Source: DYCT01 sp051875715
Lineage (GTDB): Bacteria; Bacteroidota; Bacteroidia; Bacteroidales; Bacteroidaceae
NCBI GenBank assembly: GCA_051875715.1
Contig: JBJEHD010000032.1
Span: 1-64,000, forward strand
Direction of reading: 5' to 3'
DNA: 64,000 bases
Positions 49,617-59,056 of this stretch are shown here, piece by piece. The first letter of the stretch is position 1, and every line of letters begins with the position of its first letter. The notes beneath the pieces were generated by a model that ran no database searches, had not been told where the DNA came from, and saw only the letters and a list, made by a program, of their open reading frames with translations. Position numbers and translations under genes: made by a program.

Positions 49617-51032
49617 ATGAAAAGATTCATATATGCGTTTATCGTGATGGCAGGATTGTCGGCGTGCGACGATTTCCTCACCGAAAACCTGAAAGGAGAC
49701 TACAACGCCTCCAACATCCTGTCGAACAAAGAACAGGCCACGGCGGCCGTCAACGCCATCTACAACGCCGCGGCCTACAGCGTCAACCTGTGGAAGTTTG
49801 GCGACGTGGCCTCGGACGACGCCGTCAAAGGCGGCAACGACGGCGACCAGGCCGAGATTGGCTACCTGGACGACTTCTCCGCCTCGAGCGACAACGGTGT
49901 CATCTCCGAATTCTGGCAGAACACCTACGAGACCATCAGCCGGGCCAACAACGTCATCAACGGACTGGGCAGCGCCTCGATGAGCGATGCCGACAAGGCC
50001 CAGCTGATTGCCGAGGCCAAGTTCCTCCGCGCCTACTCCTACTTCCAGTTGGTGAACATCTTCGGCCCCGTGCCCTTGAAACTCTACCCGCAAAACACCG
50101 ACAAGAACATCTACGTGGGACTGTCGACGGAAACGGCCATCTACCAACAGATTGAAGACGACCTGAACGCCGCCACCGTACTGCCCGTGTCCTATACCGG
50201 CACGGAAGTGGGACGCGCCACCCAGGGTGCCGCCTACGGCCTCCTGGCCAAGGCCCAGCTCTACCAGGGGAAATACACCGAAGCCCTGCAGAGCATCGCA
50301 AGCCTGAAGAGCCTGAACGTCTACGACCTGGACGAATACGCCAACCTGTTCCGCCTCGGCAATGAGAACAGCATCGAGACCATCTTCGCCATCCAGTTCC
50401 TCTCGGAGCAGGTGCCCTCGCTCGGCAACTCGCTCAACCAATGGCTGGCCCCCTCGGTGGAAAGCGGCTACTACTTCGACAATCCCACGCAGGACTGGGT
50501 GGACTGCTTCAGCGAAAAGCAGGTCAACGGCGACGACGACCTGCGCCTGGATGCCTCCATCGGACGCGACGGCAAGGCATGGCTGAACGGCGACACGTTC
50601 TCGGCCTCCTGGTCGAGCACGGGCTACCTGGTGAAGAAGCACAACCAGCCGCTGGACGAGGTGAGCGCCGGACGCAAAGGCGACGGCGGACTGGCCTACA
50701 TCTACCTGCGCTATGCCGACATCCTGCTGATGGAAGCCGAATGCCAGAACGAACTGCATCACCCCGAACTGGCGGAAGCACCGCTCAACCTGGTGCGCGG
50801 ACGGGCCGGCCTGGCTCCCGTGTCGGGCAAGAGCGAAGCCGACATGCGCAGCATCGTCCGCAACGAACGCCGCAAAGAACTGGGCTTCGAGTTCCACCGC
50901 TTCTTCGACCTGATGCGCTACGGCAAAGAGGCCGCCGAAGCAGCCCTGGGCGAGAAGTTCCGCTGGAGCGAGCCGCGCTTCTACTTCCCCATCCCGCAAA
51001 CCGAACTGGACGCCAACCTCGGCATCCAATAA
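49617..51032 (+). CDS. SusD/RagB-like outer membrane lipoprotein
   Basis: 471 aa. Signal peptide ends MAGLSACDD (lipid Cys). TPR-containing SusD fold: AVNAIYNAAAYSVNLWKFGDVASDDA, EFWQNTYETISRANNVINGL, AEAKFLRAYSYFQLVNIFGPVPL and the C-terminal RNERRKELGFEFHRFFDLMRYG with FPIPQTELDANLGIQ. It caps the SusC barrel and binds glycans at the cell surface. 13 bp after susC. Confidence 0.95.
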   Translation: MKRFIYAFIVMAGLSACDDFLTENLKGDYNASNILSNKEQATAAVNAIYNAAAYSVNLWKFGDVASDDAVKGGNDGDQAEIGYLDDFSASSDNGVISEFWQNTYETISRANNVINGLGSASMSDADKAQLIAEAKFLRAYSYFQLVNIFGPVPLKLYPQNTDKNIYVGLSTETAIYQQIEDDLNAATVLPVSYTGTEVGRATQGAAYGLLAKAQLYQGKYTEALQSIASLKSLNVYDLDEYANLFRLGNENSIETIFAIQFLSEQVPSLGNSLNQWLAPSVESGYYFDNPTQDWVDCFSEKQVNGDDDLRLDASIGRDGKAWLNGDTFSASWSSTGYLVKKHNQPLDEVSAGRKGDGGLAYIYLRYADILLMEAECQNELHHPELAEAPLNLVRGRAGLAPVSGKSEADMRSIVRNERRKELGFEFHRFFDLMRYGKEAAEAALGEKFRWSEPRFYFPIPQTELDANLGIQ

Positions 51033-51102
51033 GTACAGACCATAACCAAAAAACCATAAACAACAATCAATCTATTTATTCACTTTTTAAATTGTTACAA
51101 GT

Positions 51103-52209
51103 ATGAAAAAGTATCTGAAATTTGCAGCCTTCTGCCTGACGATGGCAGTGGTTGCTCCGCTGACAACCGCTTGCTCTGACGACGACGACAAGGAAGACGT
51201 GAAGGCCGACACGACGGCTCTGAAGGCCGAACTGACCGCCTGCGAAACCCTGCTCGGCACCGCCACGACGACCGACTATCCGCAAGACGCCATCGACGCC
51301 TTCAAGAAGGTGGTGGCTGCCGTAAAGGCCGGTCTGGAGAAGAACCCCACGCAAACGGAGGTCGACAACATGCTGAAGCAGCTGGAAGAGGCCAAAGCCA
51401 AATTCCTGGCCGCTGCCTACGACGCACTGCCCACCGACAAGATGGTGTGCGCATGGGACTTCGAAACGGAAGGCGACGCACTGAAGTCGAACGGTGTGAA
51501 GGACTGGGAAGCCGTGCTGACCACGGGCCCGAAGGAAATCTTCGGTTCGGACACGCAGAAGCCGACCTTCGTGGAAGGTGTGAAAGGCGGAAAGGCCATC
51601 AACTTCGCCAAGGGCGGACACCTCGAAGTGGCCAACTACACCACGGGCGACCTGCTGAAGGACGAACTCTCCATCGCCGTATGGGTGAAGCCGACCACCA
51701 CGACGCCGGGTAACTACATCATCTCGCTGAACTACTGGAACACCTTCAAGTTCAACCTGCAGACCGAGAACAAGCCCTTCTTCACGGCTGCTACGAAGAA
51801 CGCCGACGGTACGGCCGGCATCATCGACGCCGACAACGAAGTGGCCGAATCGGTGAAGAACAACGCTTGGACGCACCTCGTCGTAACCATCTCCTACAAG
51901 GAACACACGATGAAGTTCTACGTGAACGGCGAACTGACCAAGACTTGGGACCAGACGGGCAAACCGCAATTGGCCAACAACGCTTGGTTCACCGACTGGA
52001 AGTCGGAATGCGGCAAGACGCTTCCGCTCATGATTGGTGCGGACACGACGTACGAAGAGGCTTCGGCTTGGAGCTGGTTCTCGAAAGACACCACGGCTGA
52101 ACAATGGCTGAACGACCACTGCTTCCAGGGTGCCATCGACCAGTTGAAAGTCTTCACCGTAGCCCTGACCGACGGCCAGGCCAAGAAGCTCTACAACGAC
52201 GAGAAGTAA
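51103..52209 (+). CDS. LamG-domain surface lipoprotein, probable glycan-binding protein
   Basis: 368 aa. Signal peptide ends TTACSDDDDKED; the acidic run after the Cys matches the Bacteroides surface-export signal. A helical segment (about 35-105) with alternating Lys/Glu and NPTQTEVDNMLKQLEEAK resembles FIVAR modules. Residues about 115-365 form a LamG/concanavalin-like domain: MVCAWDFETEG, SIAVWVKPTTTTPG, MKFYVNGELTKTW and FQGAIDQLKVF. Directly downstream of SusD, it fits the role of an extra surface glycan-binding protein. Closed by the hairpin at 52239-52280. Confidence 0.85.
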   Translation: MKKYLKFAAFCLTMAVVAPLTTACSDDDDKEDVKADTTALKAELTACETLLGTATTTDYPQDAIDAFKKVVAAVKAGLEKNPTQTEVDNMLKQLEEAKAKFLAAAYDALPTDKMVCAWDFETEGDALKSNGVKDWEAVLTTGPKEIFGSDTQKPTFVEGVKGGKAINFAKGGHLEVANYTTGDLLKDELSIAVWVKPTTTTPGNYIISLNYWNTFKFNLQTENKPFFTAATKNADGTAGIIDADNEVAESVKNNAWTHLVVTISYKEHTMKFYVNGELTKTWDQTGKPQLANNAWFTDWKSECGKTLPLMIGADTTYEEASAWSWFSKDTTAEQWLNDHCFQGAIDQLKVFTVALTDGQAKKLYNDEK

Positions 52210-52238
52210 TCCGGATGTTTAAGTTGTTTTAATGGAAA

Positions 52239-52280
52239 AGAGAGGTTGTGCCGAAACCGTGTGTTTCGGTGCAGCCTCTC
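52239..52280 (+). terminator. GTGTCA-family hairpin between the LamG gene and the second paralog
   Basis: AGAGAGGTTGTGCCGAAAC pairs with GTTTCGGTGCAGCCTCTCT with two G-T pairs, followed by GCTTTT. It is architecturally like the hairpins at 1254 and 54602 (GAGGCTG arms). It may weaken expression of the gene at 52318 relative to susCD. Confidence 0.65.
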
Positions 52281-52317
52281 TGCTTTTCTGCCCACCTTCA
52301 TTCTCACCCCCTACCTT

Positions 52318-54450
52318 ATGAAAAAACTCCTGTTCCTCCTCCTGCTGGGCGGCAGCCTGTCGACGGCCGGACAGACCCTGCAGACCCGCATCCCCCGCAT
52401 CGAACGCATGCCCCGCATCCCCCAGCCCTACGACATGCGCGACTGGAAAGCCAAGACGGCCGACTACGTGGACCTCGTGCTCTGCCCGCACGAAGGCGAC
52501 TTCCTTCCCCTGGCCACCCAAGAACGGGCAGGCACCAACTATCCGCACTACCAACCCCTCTACGTCGACACCTACGTGGGATGGAACGCCCACGGGAAAG
52601 GGTCGGAAGCCATCAATACGATACCTGCCGTGGTGTCGGCCTACCTCACCGGCCACGAAGGCCGGAGCACCTTCCGCCTGGCGGAAGGCATCATGGACTT
52701 CTTCAACGCCCGCAACGGGCAGAACGTCTACCTGAACAACTTCTCGGCCCGCTCGGGAAGCGACTGGTGGTACGACGTCATGCCGAACGTCTATTTCTAC
52801 CAACTCTGCCACCTGGCCGAGATGCCCGCCGAAGCCGCCGACCAGCGGCGCAGCGTGGCCGACCAATGGTTGCAGGCCGTCTACAGCCTCGGAGGAAACC
52901 CCTTCTGGTGGCAGCGGCCCGACATGAATCACCGCGCCTTCGACCTGGCCACGCAACGCCCGCGCAGCAGCGGCGTGAAAGAGCCCGAGAGCGCAGGGAG
53001 CATCGCCTGGCTGCTCTACCACGCCTACCTCGAGACCGGAGATGACACCTACCGGGCCGGTGCCGAACTGGCCATGGAGTTTCTGAACAGCCTGACGACG
53101 AACCCGGCCTACGAACTGCAACTGGCCTACGGCGTGCAGGCGGCGGCGAAGATGAACGCCCGCGAAGGCACCGACTACGACCTCGCCCGCCTGTTCCGCT
53201 GGTGCTTCGACCGGGGACCGCTGCGCGGCTGGGGCTGCATCGTGGGGCAATGGGACGGCTACGACGTGTCGGGCCTCATCGGCGAGGCCAACGGGCAAGG
53301 CAACGACTACGCCTTCGTCATGAACGGATTCCAACAAGCGGCCGCCCTGGCGCCCGTGCCCAAATATGACAAACGCCTGGCGCGCGCCTACGCCCGCTGG
53401 ATGCTGAACGTGGCCAACGCCAGCCGCCTGTTCTACCCCGACGCACTCGAGGCCGCCCACCAGGAGGCCGCCAGCCGCGCCTGGAGCCTGGCCAACGATC
53501 CCCGGGCCGCCATCCCCTTCGAATCGATGAAAGAACAATGGGAAGGACAGCCTCTGGTGGCCATGGGCGATGCCGTCAAGGGGAAATGGGCCAGCACCAA
53601 CCTCTCGCTCTATAGCGGCTCGAGCGTGGGCTACCTGGCCGCCGTGGTCGAAGCGACCGACGTAGACGCCATCCTCCAGCTGGACCTCAACCGGACCGAC
53701 CTGGACGGCCTGCCCCACCTGCCCACCTACCTCTACTACAACCCCTACGACGAGGACAAGACCGTCCGGCTCGACCTGCCCGAAGGCTCGTTCCGCCTGT
53801 ACGATGCCATCGGGGAGACTTTCCTGGGCGAAGAGGCCACGGGCGCGTTCTCCCTCCACCTGCCGGCCGATAGCGTGCGCCTGCTCACCCTGGTGCCCCA
53901 AACGGCCGTGGTGCGCGAGGAAGGCCGGCGGCTGTATGCCGACGACGTGGTCATCGACTGGCACCGCCGGGCCGACTTCTCCACCCCCGTCCGCATCAAG
54001 CACCTAGGCCTGCCCCACACCTTGCTGCAGCCGGGCCAGCCTCTGACGGTCCGGGCCGTGGTCGACCATGCCTCCCCCTCCTGCCGCTACACGTGGCAGG
54101 TGGACGGCACCACGCAAAGCGCCCTGACGGGGACGTTCGTCCAGTTTCTGCCGGACCAGACGCCCGGTCTTCACACCCTGACCCTTCAGGCCGAGGACGG
54201 CGGACACGTCAGCACGGCCACGACGCACTTCACCATTGAGGCCGATGCCGCCATAGACGTCCCTTCTTCCTCCGCCGCCGACTACGCCGTGGAGGAGGGC
54301 CGCCTGGTGTTTCACGTAGCGGCGGACCACATCCGCCTCTACACCCCCACCGGCATGGAGGCAAACAACACTCCCCTCGCCCCGGGCCTCTACCTCCTGC
54401 ACTACCGCAAGGACGGCCGTCCCCATGCCGCGAAGGTCCTCGTTCCTTAA
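52318..54450 (+). CDS. Exported protein of the unassigned toroid-like family (copy 2, with C-terminal extension)
   Basis: 710 aa from the ATG at 52318. Signal peptide MKKLLFLLLLGGSLSTAG, without lipobox. Residues 20-560 align by eye with the lipoprotein at 44764: IPQPYDMRDWKAKTADY, SGSDWWYDVMPNVYFYQ, AGSIAWLLYHAYLETGDDTY, GQWDGYDVSGL, RWMLNVANASRLFYP. The extra 130 residues look like an Ig/PKD-type domain (QPLTVRAVVDHASPSCRYTWQV) and then a short tail ending LAPGLYLLHYRKDG, resembling Bacteroidetes C-terminal sorting tails. Family and activity unknown; a carbohydrate-active enzyme is likely from context. Confidence 0.72.
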   Translation: MKKLLFLLLLGGSLSTAGQTLQTRIPRIERMPRIPQPYDMRDWKAKTADYVDLVLCPHEGDFLPLATQERAGTNYPHYQPLYVDTYVGWNAHGKGSEAINTIPAVVSAYLTGHEGRSTFRLAEGIMDFFNARNGQNVYLNNFSARSGSDWWYDVMPNVYFYQLCHLAEMPAEAADQRRSVADQWLQAVYSLGGNPFWWQRPDMNHRAFDLATQRPRSSGVKEPESAGSIAWLLYHAYLETGDDTYRAGAELAMEFLNSLTTNPAYELQLAYGVQAAAKMNAREGTDYDLARLFRWCFDRGPLRGWGCIVGQWDGYDVSGLIGEANGQGNDYAFVMNGFQQAAALAPVPKYDKRLARAYARWMLNVANASRLFYPDALEAAHQEAASRAWSLANDPRAAIPFESMKEQWEGQPLVAMGDAVKGKWASTNLSLYSGSSVGYLAAVVEATDVDAILQLDLNRTDLDGLPHLPTYLYYNPYDEDKTVRLDLPEGSFRLYDAIGETFLGEEATGAFSLHLPADSVRLLTLVPQTAVVREEGRRLYADDVVIDWHRRADFSTPVRIKHLGLPHTLLQPGQPLTVRAVVDHASPSCRYTWQVDGTTQSALTGTFVQFLPDQTPGLHTLTLQAEDGGHVSTATTHFTIEADAAIDVPSSSAADYAVEEGRLVFHVAADHIRLYTPTGMEANNTPLAPGLYLLHYRKDGRPHAAKVLVP

Positions 54451-54601
54451 CCCCAAACGGTCATTAGGCCGCCCCTGCGCAAACGAACTCTCTTTAGGGG
54501 CAGAGAGGACACGTCTCGCACCTACTTTAACCGCCCTGTTATGTGCCGGGCCTTCAGCCCTCCATGCAGCGCGTCGACCTGACAAGCACAAGTCCGAGGA
54601 C

Positions 54602-54638
54602 GAGGCTGTGTCAAAACTTCCAATTTTGGCGCAGCCTC
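54602..54638 (+). terminator. GTGTCA-family hairpin after the utilisation locus
   Basis: GAGGCTGTGTCAAAA pairs with TTTTGGCGCAGCCTC over a 7-nt loop. The arms are the same sequence as the hairpin at 1254-1290 but with the two arms exchanged (GTGTCA first, GCGCCA second on this strand). Confidence 0.65.
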
Positions 54639-54749
54639 TTCCGGAAAGGCTTTGACCGTCTCGCACGCCAAAGGGCCGAAGGGGCAGAGCATCGGGATGC
54701 CCGAAGAAAATTTAGGCAGGCTTTTTTTCTTTTGCATTTCGGTTTACAC

Positions 54750-54757
54750 TATCTTTG
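54750..54757 (+). promoter_or_regulatory. Promoter -7 element of the fumarase gene
   Basis: TATCTTTG matches TAnnTTTG, 50 bp before the ATG at 54808. A TTTG 15 bp upstream (54731-54734) may be the -33 box. Confidence 0.5.
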
Positions 54758-54807
54758 CCACACTACTAACAACCAAAACCATTTCATACCTAAAAAAACC
54801 TACGAAT

Positions 54808-56430
54808 ATGGCAACACCCGAGTTTACGTATCAGCCGATGTTCGAACATGGCAAGGACGATACGCAGTATTACCTGCTGACGAAAGACTATGTGTCGGTA
54901 GGAGAGTTTGAAGGAAAACCCATCTTGAAAGTGGCCAAGGAAGGACTCACGGCCATGGCGAACGCCGCCTTCCGCGACGTCTCGTTCATGCTGCGGCCCG
55001 CCCACAACGAGCAAGTGGCCAAAATCCTGACCGACCCCGAAGCAAGCGAAAACGACAAATACGTGGCCCTGACCTTCCTGCGCAACGCCGAAGTGGCCGC
55101 CAAAGGCAAACTGCCCTTCTGCCAGGACACCGGCACCGCCATCATCCACGGCGAGAAAGGCCAACAGGTGTGGACGGGCTACTGCGACGAAGAAGCCCTC
55201 TCGCTGGGCGTGTTCAAGACCTATACGGAAGAAAACCTGCGCTACTCGCAGAACGCACCGCTCACCATGTATGACGAGGTGAACACACGCTGCAACCTGC
55301 CCGCCCAGATCGACCTGGAGGCCACCGAAGGCATGGAATACCGCTTCTTGTGCGTGACCAAGGGTGGCGGCTCGGCCAACAAGACCTACCTCTACCAAGA
55401 GACCAAGGCCATCCTGAACCCCGGCACGCTGGTGCCCTTCCTCGTGGAGAAAATGAAGACCCTGGGCACCGCCGCCTGCCCGCCCTACCACATCGCCTTC
55501 GTCATCGGCGGCACCTCGGCCGAGAAGAACCTCCTCACCGTGAAGCTGGCCTCGACGCACTACTACGACAACCTGCCCACCACCGGCAACGAAGGCGGAC
55601 GCGCCTTCCGCGACGTGGAACTGGAGAAGCAGGTGCTCGAAGCCGCCCACCGCATCGGACTGGGCGCACAGTTCGGCGGCAAATACTACGCACACGACGT
55701 TCGCATCATCCGTCTGCCGCGCCACGGCGCATCGTGCCCCGTCGGGCTGGGCGTATCGTGCTCGGCCGACCGCAACATCAAGTGCAAAATCGACAAAGAC
55801 GGCATCTGGATTGAGAAACTCGACGACAACCCCGCACGCCTCATCCCCGAAGAACTGCGCCAGGCCGGCGAAGGAAACGCCGTACGCATCGACCTGAACC
55901 GCCCGATGGCGGAAATTCTGCAGGAACTGAGCAAATACCCCGTGGCCACGCGCCTCTCGCTCAACGGAACCATCATCGTGGGCCGCGACATCGCACACGC
56001 CAAACTGAAGGAACGCCTCGACCGGGGCGAAGACCTGCCGCAATACATCAAGGACCACCCCATCTACTACGCCGGACCGGCCAAGACTCCAGCCGGCATG
56101 GCCTGCGGCTCGATGGGACCGACCACGGCCGGACGCATGGACCCCTACGTGGACCTCTTCCAAAGCCACGGCGGAAGCATGATCATGCTGGCCAAAGGAA
56201 ACCGCAGCCAGCAGGTGACCGATGCCTGCAAGAAACACGGCGGATTCTACCTCGGCAGCATCGGCGGCCCGGCCGCCATCTTGGCCCAGAACAACATCAA
56301 GAGCATCGAATGCGTGGAATATCCCGAACTCGGCATGGAAGCCATCTGGAAGATTGAAGTACAGGACTTCCCCGCCTTCATCCTCGTCGACGACAAGGGC
56401 AATGATTTCTTCAAGCAAATCGGCAAATAA
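54808..56430 (+). CDS. Class I fumarate hydratase
   Basis: 540 aa from the ATG at 54808. Iron-sulfur fumarase interconverting fumarate and malate, in the reductive branch leading to succinate and propionate in Bacteroides. The N-terminal alpha part has LPFCQDTGTAI with a cluster Cys and TKGGGSANKTYL; the beta part starts about residue 355 and has TTAGRMDPYVDLFQSHGGSM. Both halves are fused in one chain as in FumA/FumB. Further cluster cysteines are likely in ACPPYH and GLGVSC. Single gene with its own promoter. Confidence 0.93.
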   Translation: MATPEFTYQPMFEHGKDDTQYYLLTKDYVSVGEFEGKPILKVAKEGLTAMANAAFRDVSFMLRPAHNEQVAKILTDPEASENDKYVALTFLRNAEVAAKGKLPFCQDTGTAIIHGEKGQQVWTGYCDEEALSLGVFKTYTEENLRYSQNAPLTMYDEVNTRCNLPAQIDLEATEGMEYRFLCVTKGGGSANKTYLYQETKAILNPGTLVPFLVEKMKTLGTAACPPYHIAFVIGGTSAEKNLLTVKLASTHYYDNLPTTGNEGGRAFRDVELEKQVLEAAHRIGLGAQFGGKYYAHDVRIIRLPRHGASCPVGLGVSCSADRNIKCKIDKDGIWIEKLDDNPARLIPEELRQAGEGNAVRIDLNRPMAEILQELSKYPVATRLSLNGTIIVGRDIAHAKLKERLDRGEDLPQYIKDHPIYYAGPAKTPAGMACGSMGPTTAGRMDPYVDLFQSHGGSMIMLAKGNRSQQVTDACKKHGGFYLGSIGGPAAILAQNNIKSIECVEYPELGMEAIWKIEVQDFPAFILVDDKGNDFFKQIGK

Positions 56431-56540
56431 GCCCTGACCACCAACCCATCTCCAAGGGCCTGCTGAGGCACACACGCCCGGCCGGCCCTTGGTCGTTTTC
56501 ATTCACCCCCCTTAAATCCACCCCCTTAAATCCACCCCTC

Positions 56541-57839
56541 ATGCGCACACTCTCCCTCCTGCTGCTCTGGCTCTGCTGCCTCACCGGCCTGGCCGAAAAC
56601 TACCCCTACCGCTCCGACATCCTATGGGTCACCACCCCCGACCACGCCGACTGGACCTACCGGACGGGCGAAAAAGCCACCGTACGGGTGGCCCTCTACC
56701 GCTACGGCATCCTGCAAGACAACCTGACCATCGACTACGAACTGGGCGGCGACATGATGCCGGCCGACCAGAAAGGAAGCGTGCCGCTGAAGAAGGGCGA
56801 AGCGGAAATCAAGGTGGGCACGATGACGCGCCCGGGCTTCCGCGACTGCCGGCTGGCCGTCAGCATCGACGGACAGACCTACCGCCACCACATCAAGTTG
56901 GGCTTCTCGCCCGAGCAGCTGAAGCCTTACACCCAGCGTCCGGCCGACTTCGGCGAGTTCTGGAGCCAGGCCCGGGAGGAGGCCGCCCAATGTCCGATGG
57001 AGGTGACCTCGACCTTCATGCCCGAATACTCGTCCGCCACGATGGACTGCTACCTGGTGCGCCTGCAATGCTACCGCCCCGGGCAATACATCTACGGCTA
57101 CCTGACCAAGCCCAAGGCACCCGGCCGCTATCCGGTGGTGTTCACCCCGCCCGGAGCAGGCATCAAGCCGGTACACCCCGTACGGGCCCAGTCGTTCGCC
57201 GACCAGGGACTCATCCGCTTCGAGATAGAGATACACGGCATACGGCCCGACCTGGATGCGGCCACCTACCGCGAAATCAGCGCGGCCTTCGGCACGCAGG
57301 GCAATAGCTACCTGGTGAACGGACTGGACAACCGGGACAACTACTACCTGAAGAAAGTGTACATGGCCTGCATCCGCTCGCTGGACTACCTCACCTCGCT
57401 GCCCGAATGGGACGGACGGAACGTCATCGCCCAGGGAGCCAGCCAGGGAGGCGCACTGGCCCTCGTCACCACCGGCCTGGACCGCCGCGTGACGGCCTGC
57501 GTGGCCAACCACCCGGCCCTGACCGACATGGCGGGCTACAAGGACGGACGGGCCGGAGGTTATCCGCACCTCTACACGAAGTTCGAGGGGATGGACACGC
57601 CGGAAAAGACCCGCACGCTGGCCTACTACGACGTGGTCAACTTCGCACGCGACATCCGCGTCCCCGTGTTCCTCACCTGGGGATTCAACGACGACGTATG
57701 CCCTCCCACCACCAGCTACATCGTCTACAACCTGCTCGACTGCCCGAAGGAATGCCTCATCACCCCGGTGAACGAACACTGGGTGTCGGAGCCGACACGC
57801 AAGGCGCAACTGGAATGGATAGGCCGGCACCTGCGCTGA
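56541..57839 (+). CDS. CE7-like (AXE1 family) acetylesterase, exported
   Basis: 432 aa. Signal peptide MRTLSLLLLWLCCLTGLAE. An N-terminal beta domain (about 20-120, with TYRTGEKATVRVALYRYG) precedes an alpha/beta hydrolase domain of the acetyl xylan esterase/cephalosporin-C deacetylase family: nucleophile in QGASQGGALAL, Asp in WGFNDDVCPPTT and His in NEHWV, in the proper order. It probably removes acetyl groups from glycans in the periplasm. It may serve the utilisation locus upstream, though fumarase lies between. Confidence 0.87.
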   Translation: MRTLSLLLLWLCCLTGLAENYPYRSDILWVTTPDHADWTYRTGEKATVRVALYRYGILQDNLTIDYELGGDMMPADQKGSVPLKKGEAEIKVGTMTRPGFRDCRLAVSIDGQTYRHHIKLGFSPEQLKPYTQRPADFGEFWSQAREEAAQCPMEVTSTFMPEYSSATMDCYLVRLQCYRPGQYIYGYLTKPKAPGRYPVVFTPPGAGIKPVHPVRAQSFADQGLIRFEIEIHGIRPDLDAATYREISAAFGTQGNSYLVNGLDNRDNYYLKKVYMACIRSLDYLTSLPEWDGRNVIAQGASQGGALALVTTGLDRRVTACVANHPALTDMAGYKDGRAGGYPHLYTKFEGMDTPEKTRTLAYYDVVNFARDIRVPVFLTWGFNDDVCPPTTSYIVYNLLDCPKECLITPVNEHWVSEPTRKAQLEWIGRHLR

Positions 57840-57913
57840 CACGGCCCCGGCCCGCACACGCGAACGCCCCTGCATCGGCTCGCCTCCACGCGGACGAATA
57901 CAGCCCTTCCCGG

Positions 57914-57976
57914 TACGATTGTTAATCGTACTCAAGTACGATTATTAATCGTGCGCCGATACGATTATTAATCGTA
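57914..57976. repeat. 23-bp tandem array of 17-bp palindromes, three units
   Basis: TACGATTGTTAATCGTA at 57914, TACGATTATTAATCGTG at 57937 and TACGATTATTAATCGTA at 57960: an exact 23-bp period with 6-bp spacers. It lies between the convergent esterase and EamA genes. No T-run follows on either strand. Confidence 0.92.
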
Positions 57977-58062
57977 CCAGACAGGCGCGTATATGCATCG
58001 ACCCGCGCAAGTACGCGCCCGGCCCGTCGCATCTATGCACATCGCCCGCCGCAGATGGGCCG

Positions 58063-58977
58063 TTATGAAGCACCGTTTGGTTCACGACCCGCCCAATACA
58101 CCCCCAGAAGAATGCAAACCACCCCCGTCAGGCTGAGCCACGTGAGCCGCTCGCCCAGCCAGACCGACGAAGCCGCCAGGGTGAAGATGGGATTCAGGTA
58201 GATGTAGTTGGACGCCTGCACCGTGCCCAAGCGGCGGAGCACGACGTTCCAGGTGGCATAGCAGCCCAGCGACGCCACCACGCTCAGGAAGAACAGGTTG
58301 AACCAAACCTCCGTGCGGGCGAAACCCGCCAGCGGAAACGCCCAGGGATGCAGCACGAAGAAGGGAAGCACGGTCAGGATGCCGTAGAAGAAGACCTTGC
58401 GGGTGAGGAAGGCGGTGGGATAGCGGCCGCTCATCCGCCGGATGATCAGGCTGTAGACCGCCCACGAGAACGCCGCTGCCAGCGAAAGCAAATCGCCCAA
58501 CGGCGAGACCTTGAGCACGAAATGCCCGTTGAAAACCACCAAGGCCACCCCGACCAATGCCAGCAACGACCCGCCCCAGAGGGCCGACGACCCGCGCCGG
58601 CGGTCGACAAGCACGACCAGCAGCGTGGTGAGCAGCGGCGCCGTGCAGACGATGAACGACACATTGCTCGCCAAGGTCAGTTGCAGGGCCGTGTTCTCGG
58701 TGAGGAAATAGATGGAGCCGCCCGTCATGCCTCCGGCCACCAGCCAGGCCTCGTCTCGCCACGAAGCGCACCACAGGCGGCGATGGCTGAGGGTCCAGAT
58801 GCCCACATAAGCCACAACGAAGCGCAGCAGGAAGATTTCGTGCGGAGCCAGGCCCGCCTCGATCAGCACCTTGGTCGAGATGAAGGTCACGCCCCATATC
58901 GCCACAATCGCGATGGCAACGAGGTGGTAGGCCCAGCGGGAGGGCCGACAGCGGTTGGAACAGGTAGATGCTTGCAT
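58063..58977 (-). CDS. EamA family (DMT) transporter
   Basis: 304 aa from the ATG at 58977; the longer frame to 59124 crosses terminators. Ten predicted membrane helices in two EamA halves, starting HLVAIAIVAIWGVTFISTKVLIEAGL (the WG-F-S-K pattern) and, for the second half, GDLLSLAAAFSWAVYSLIIRRM. The second half ends with NPIFTLAASSVWLGERLTW, a typical EamA motif. Probable metabolite exporter; substrate unknown. Confidence 0.88.
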   Translation of the reverse strand: MQASTCSNRCRPSRWAYHLVAIAIVAIWGVTFISTKVLIEAGLAPHEIFLLRFVVAYVGIWTLSHRRLWCASWRDEAWLVAGGMTGGSIYFLTENTALQLTLASNVSFIVCTAPLLTTLLVVLVDRRRGSSALWGGSLLALVGVALVVFNGHFVLKVSPLGDLLSLAAAFSWAVYSLIIRRMSGRYPTAFLTRKVFFYGILTVLPFFVLHPWAFPLAGFARTEVWFNLFFLSVVASLGCYATWNVVLRRLGTVQASNYIYLNPIFTLAASSVWLGERLTWLSLTGVVCILLGVYWAGREPNGAS

Positions 58978-59056
58978 CACAACATACGGATTTGGGTTCG
59001 GCCGCGAAATTACGCAATCCGCACGACATGGCGAAGCAAACGGCCCGCCCGGATGC

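Larger units (their letters stand above)
54451..54807. other. 357-bp gap before the fumarase gene
   Basis: It holds the GTGTCA-family hairpin at 54602-54638 and the fumarase promoter at 54750-54757. A frame open from 54652 into the fumarase gene has no signal of coding. Nothing else was recognised. Confidence 0.6.
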
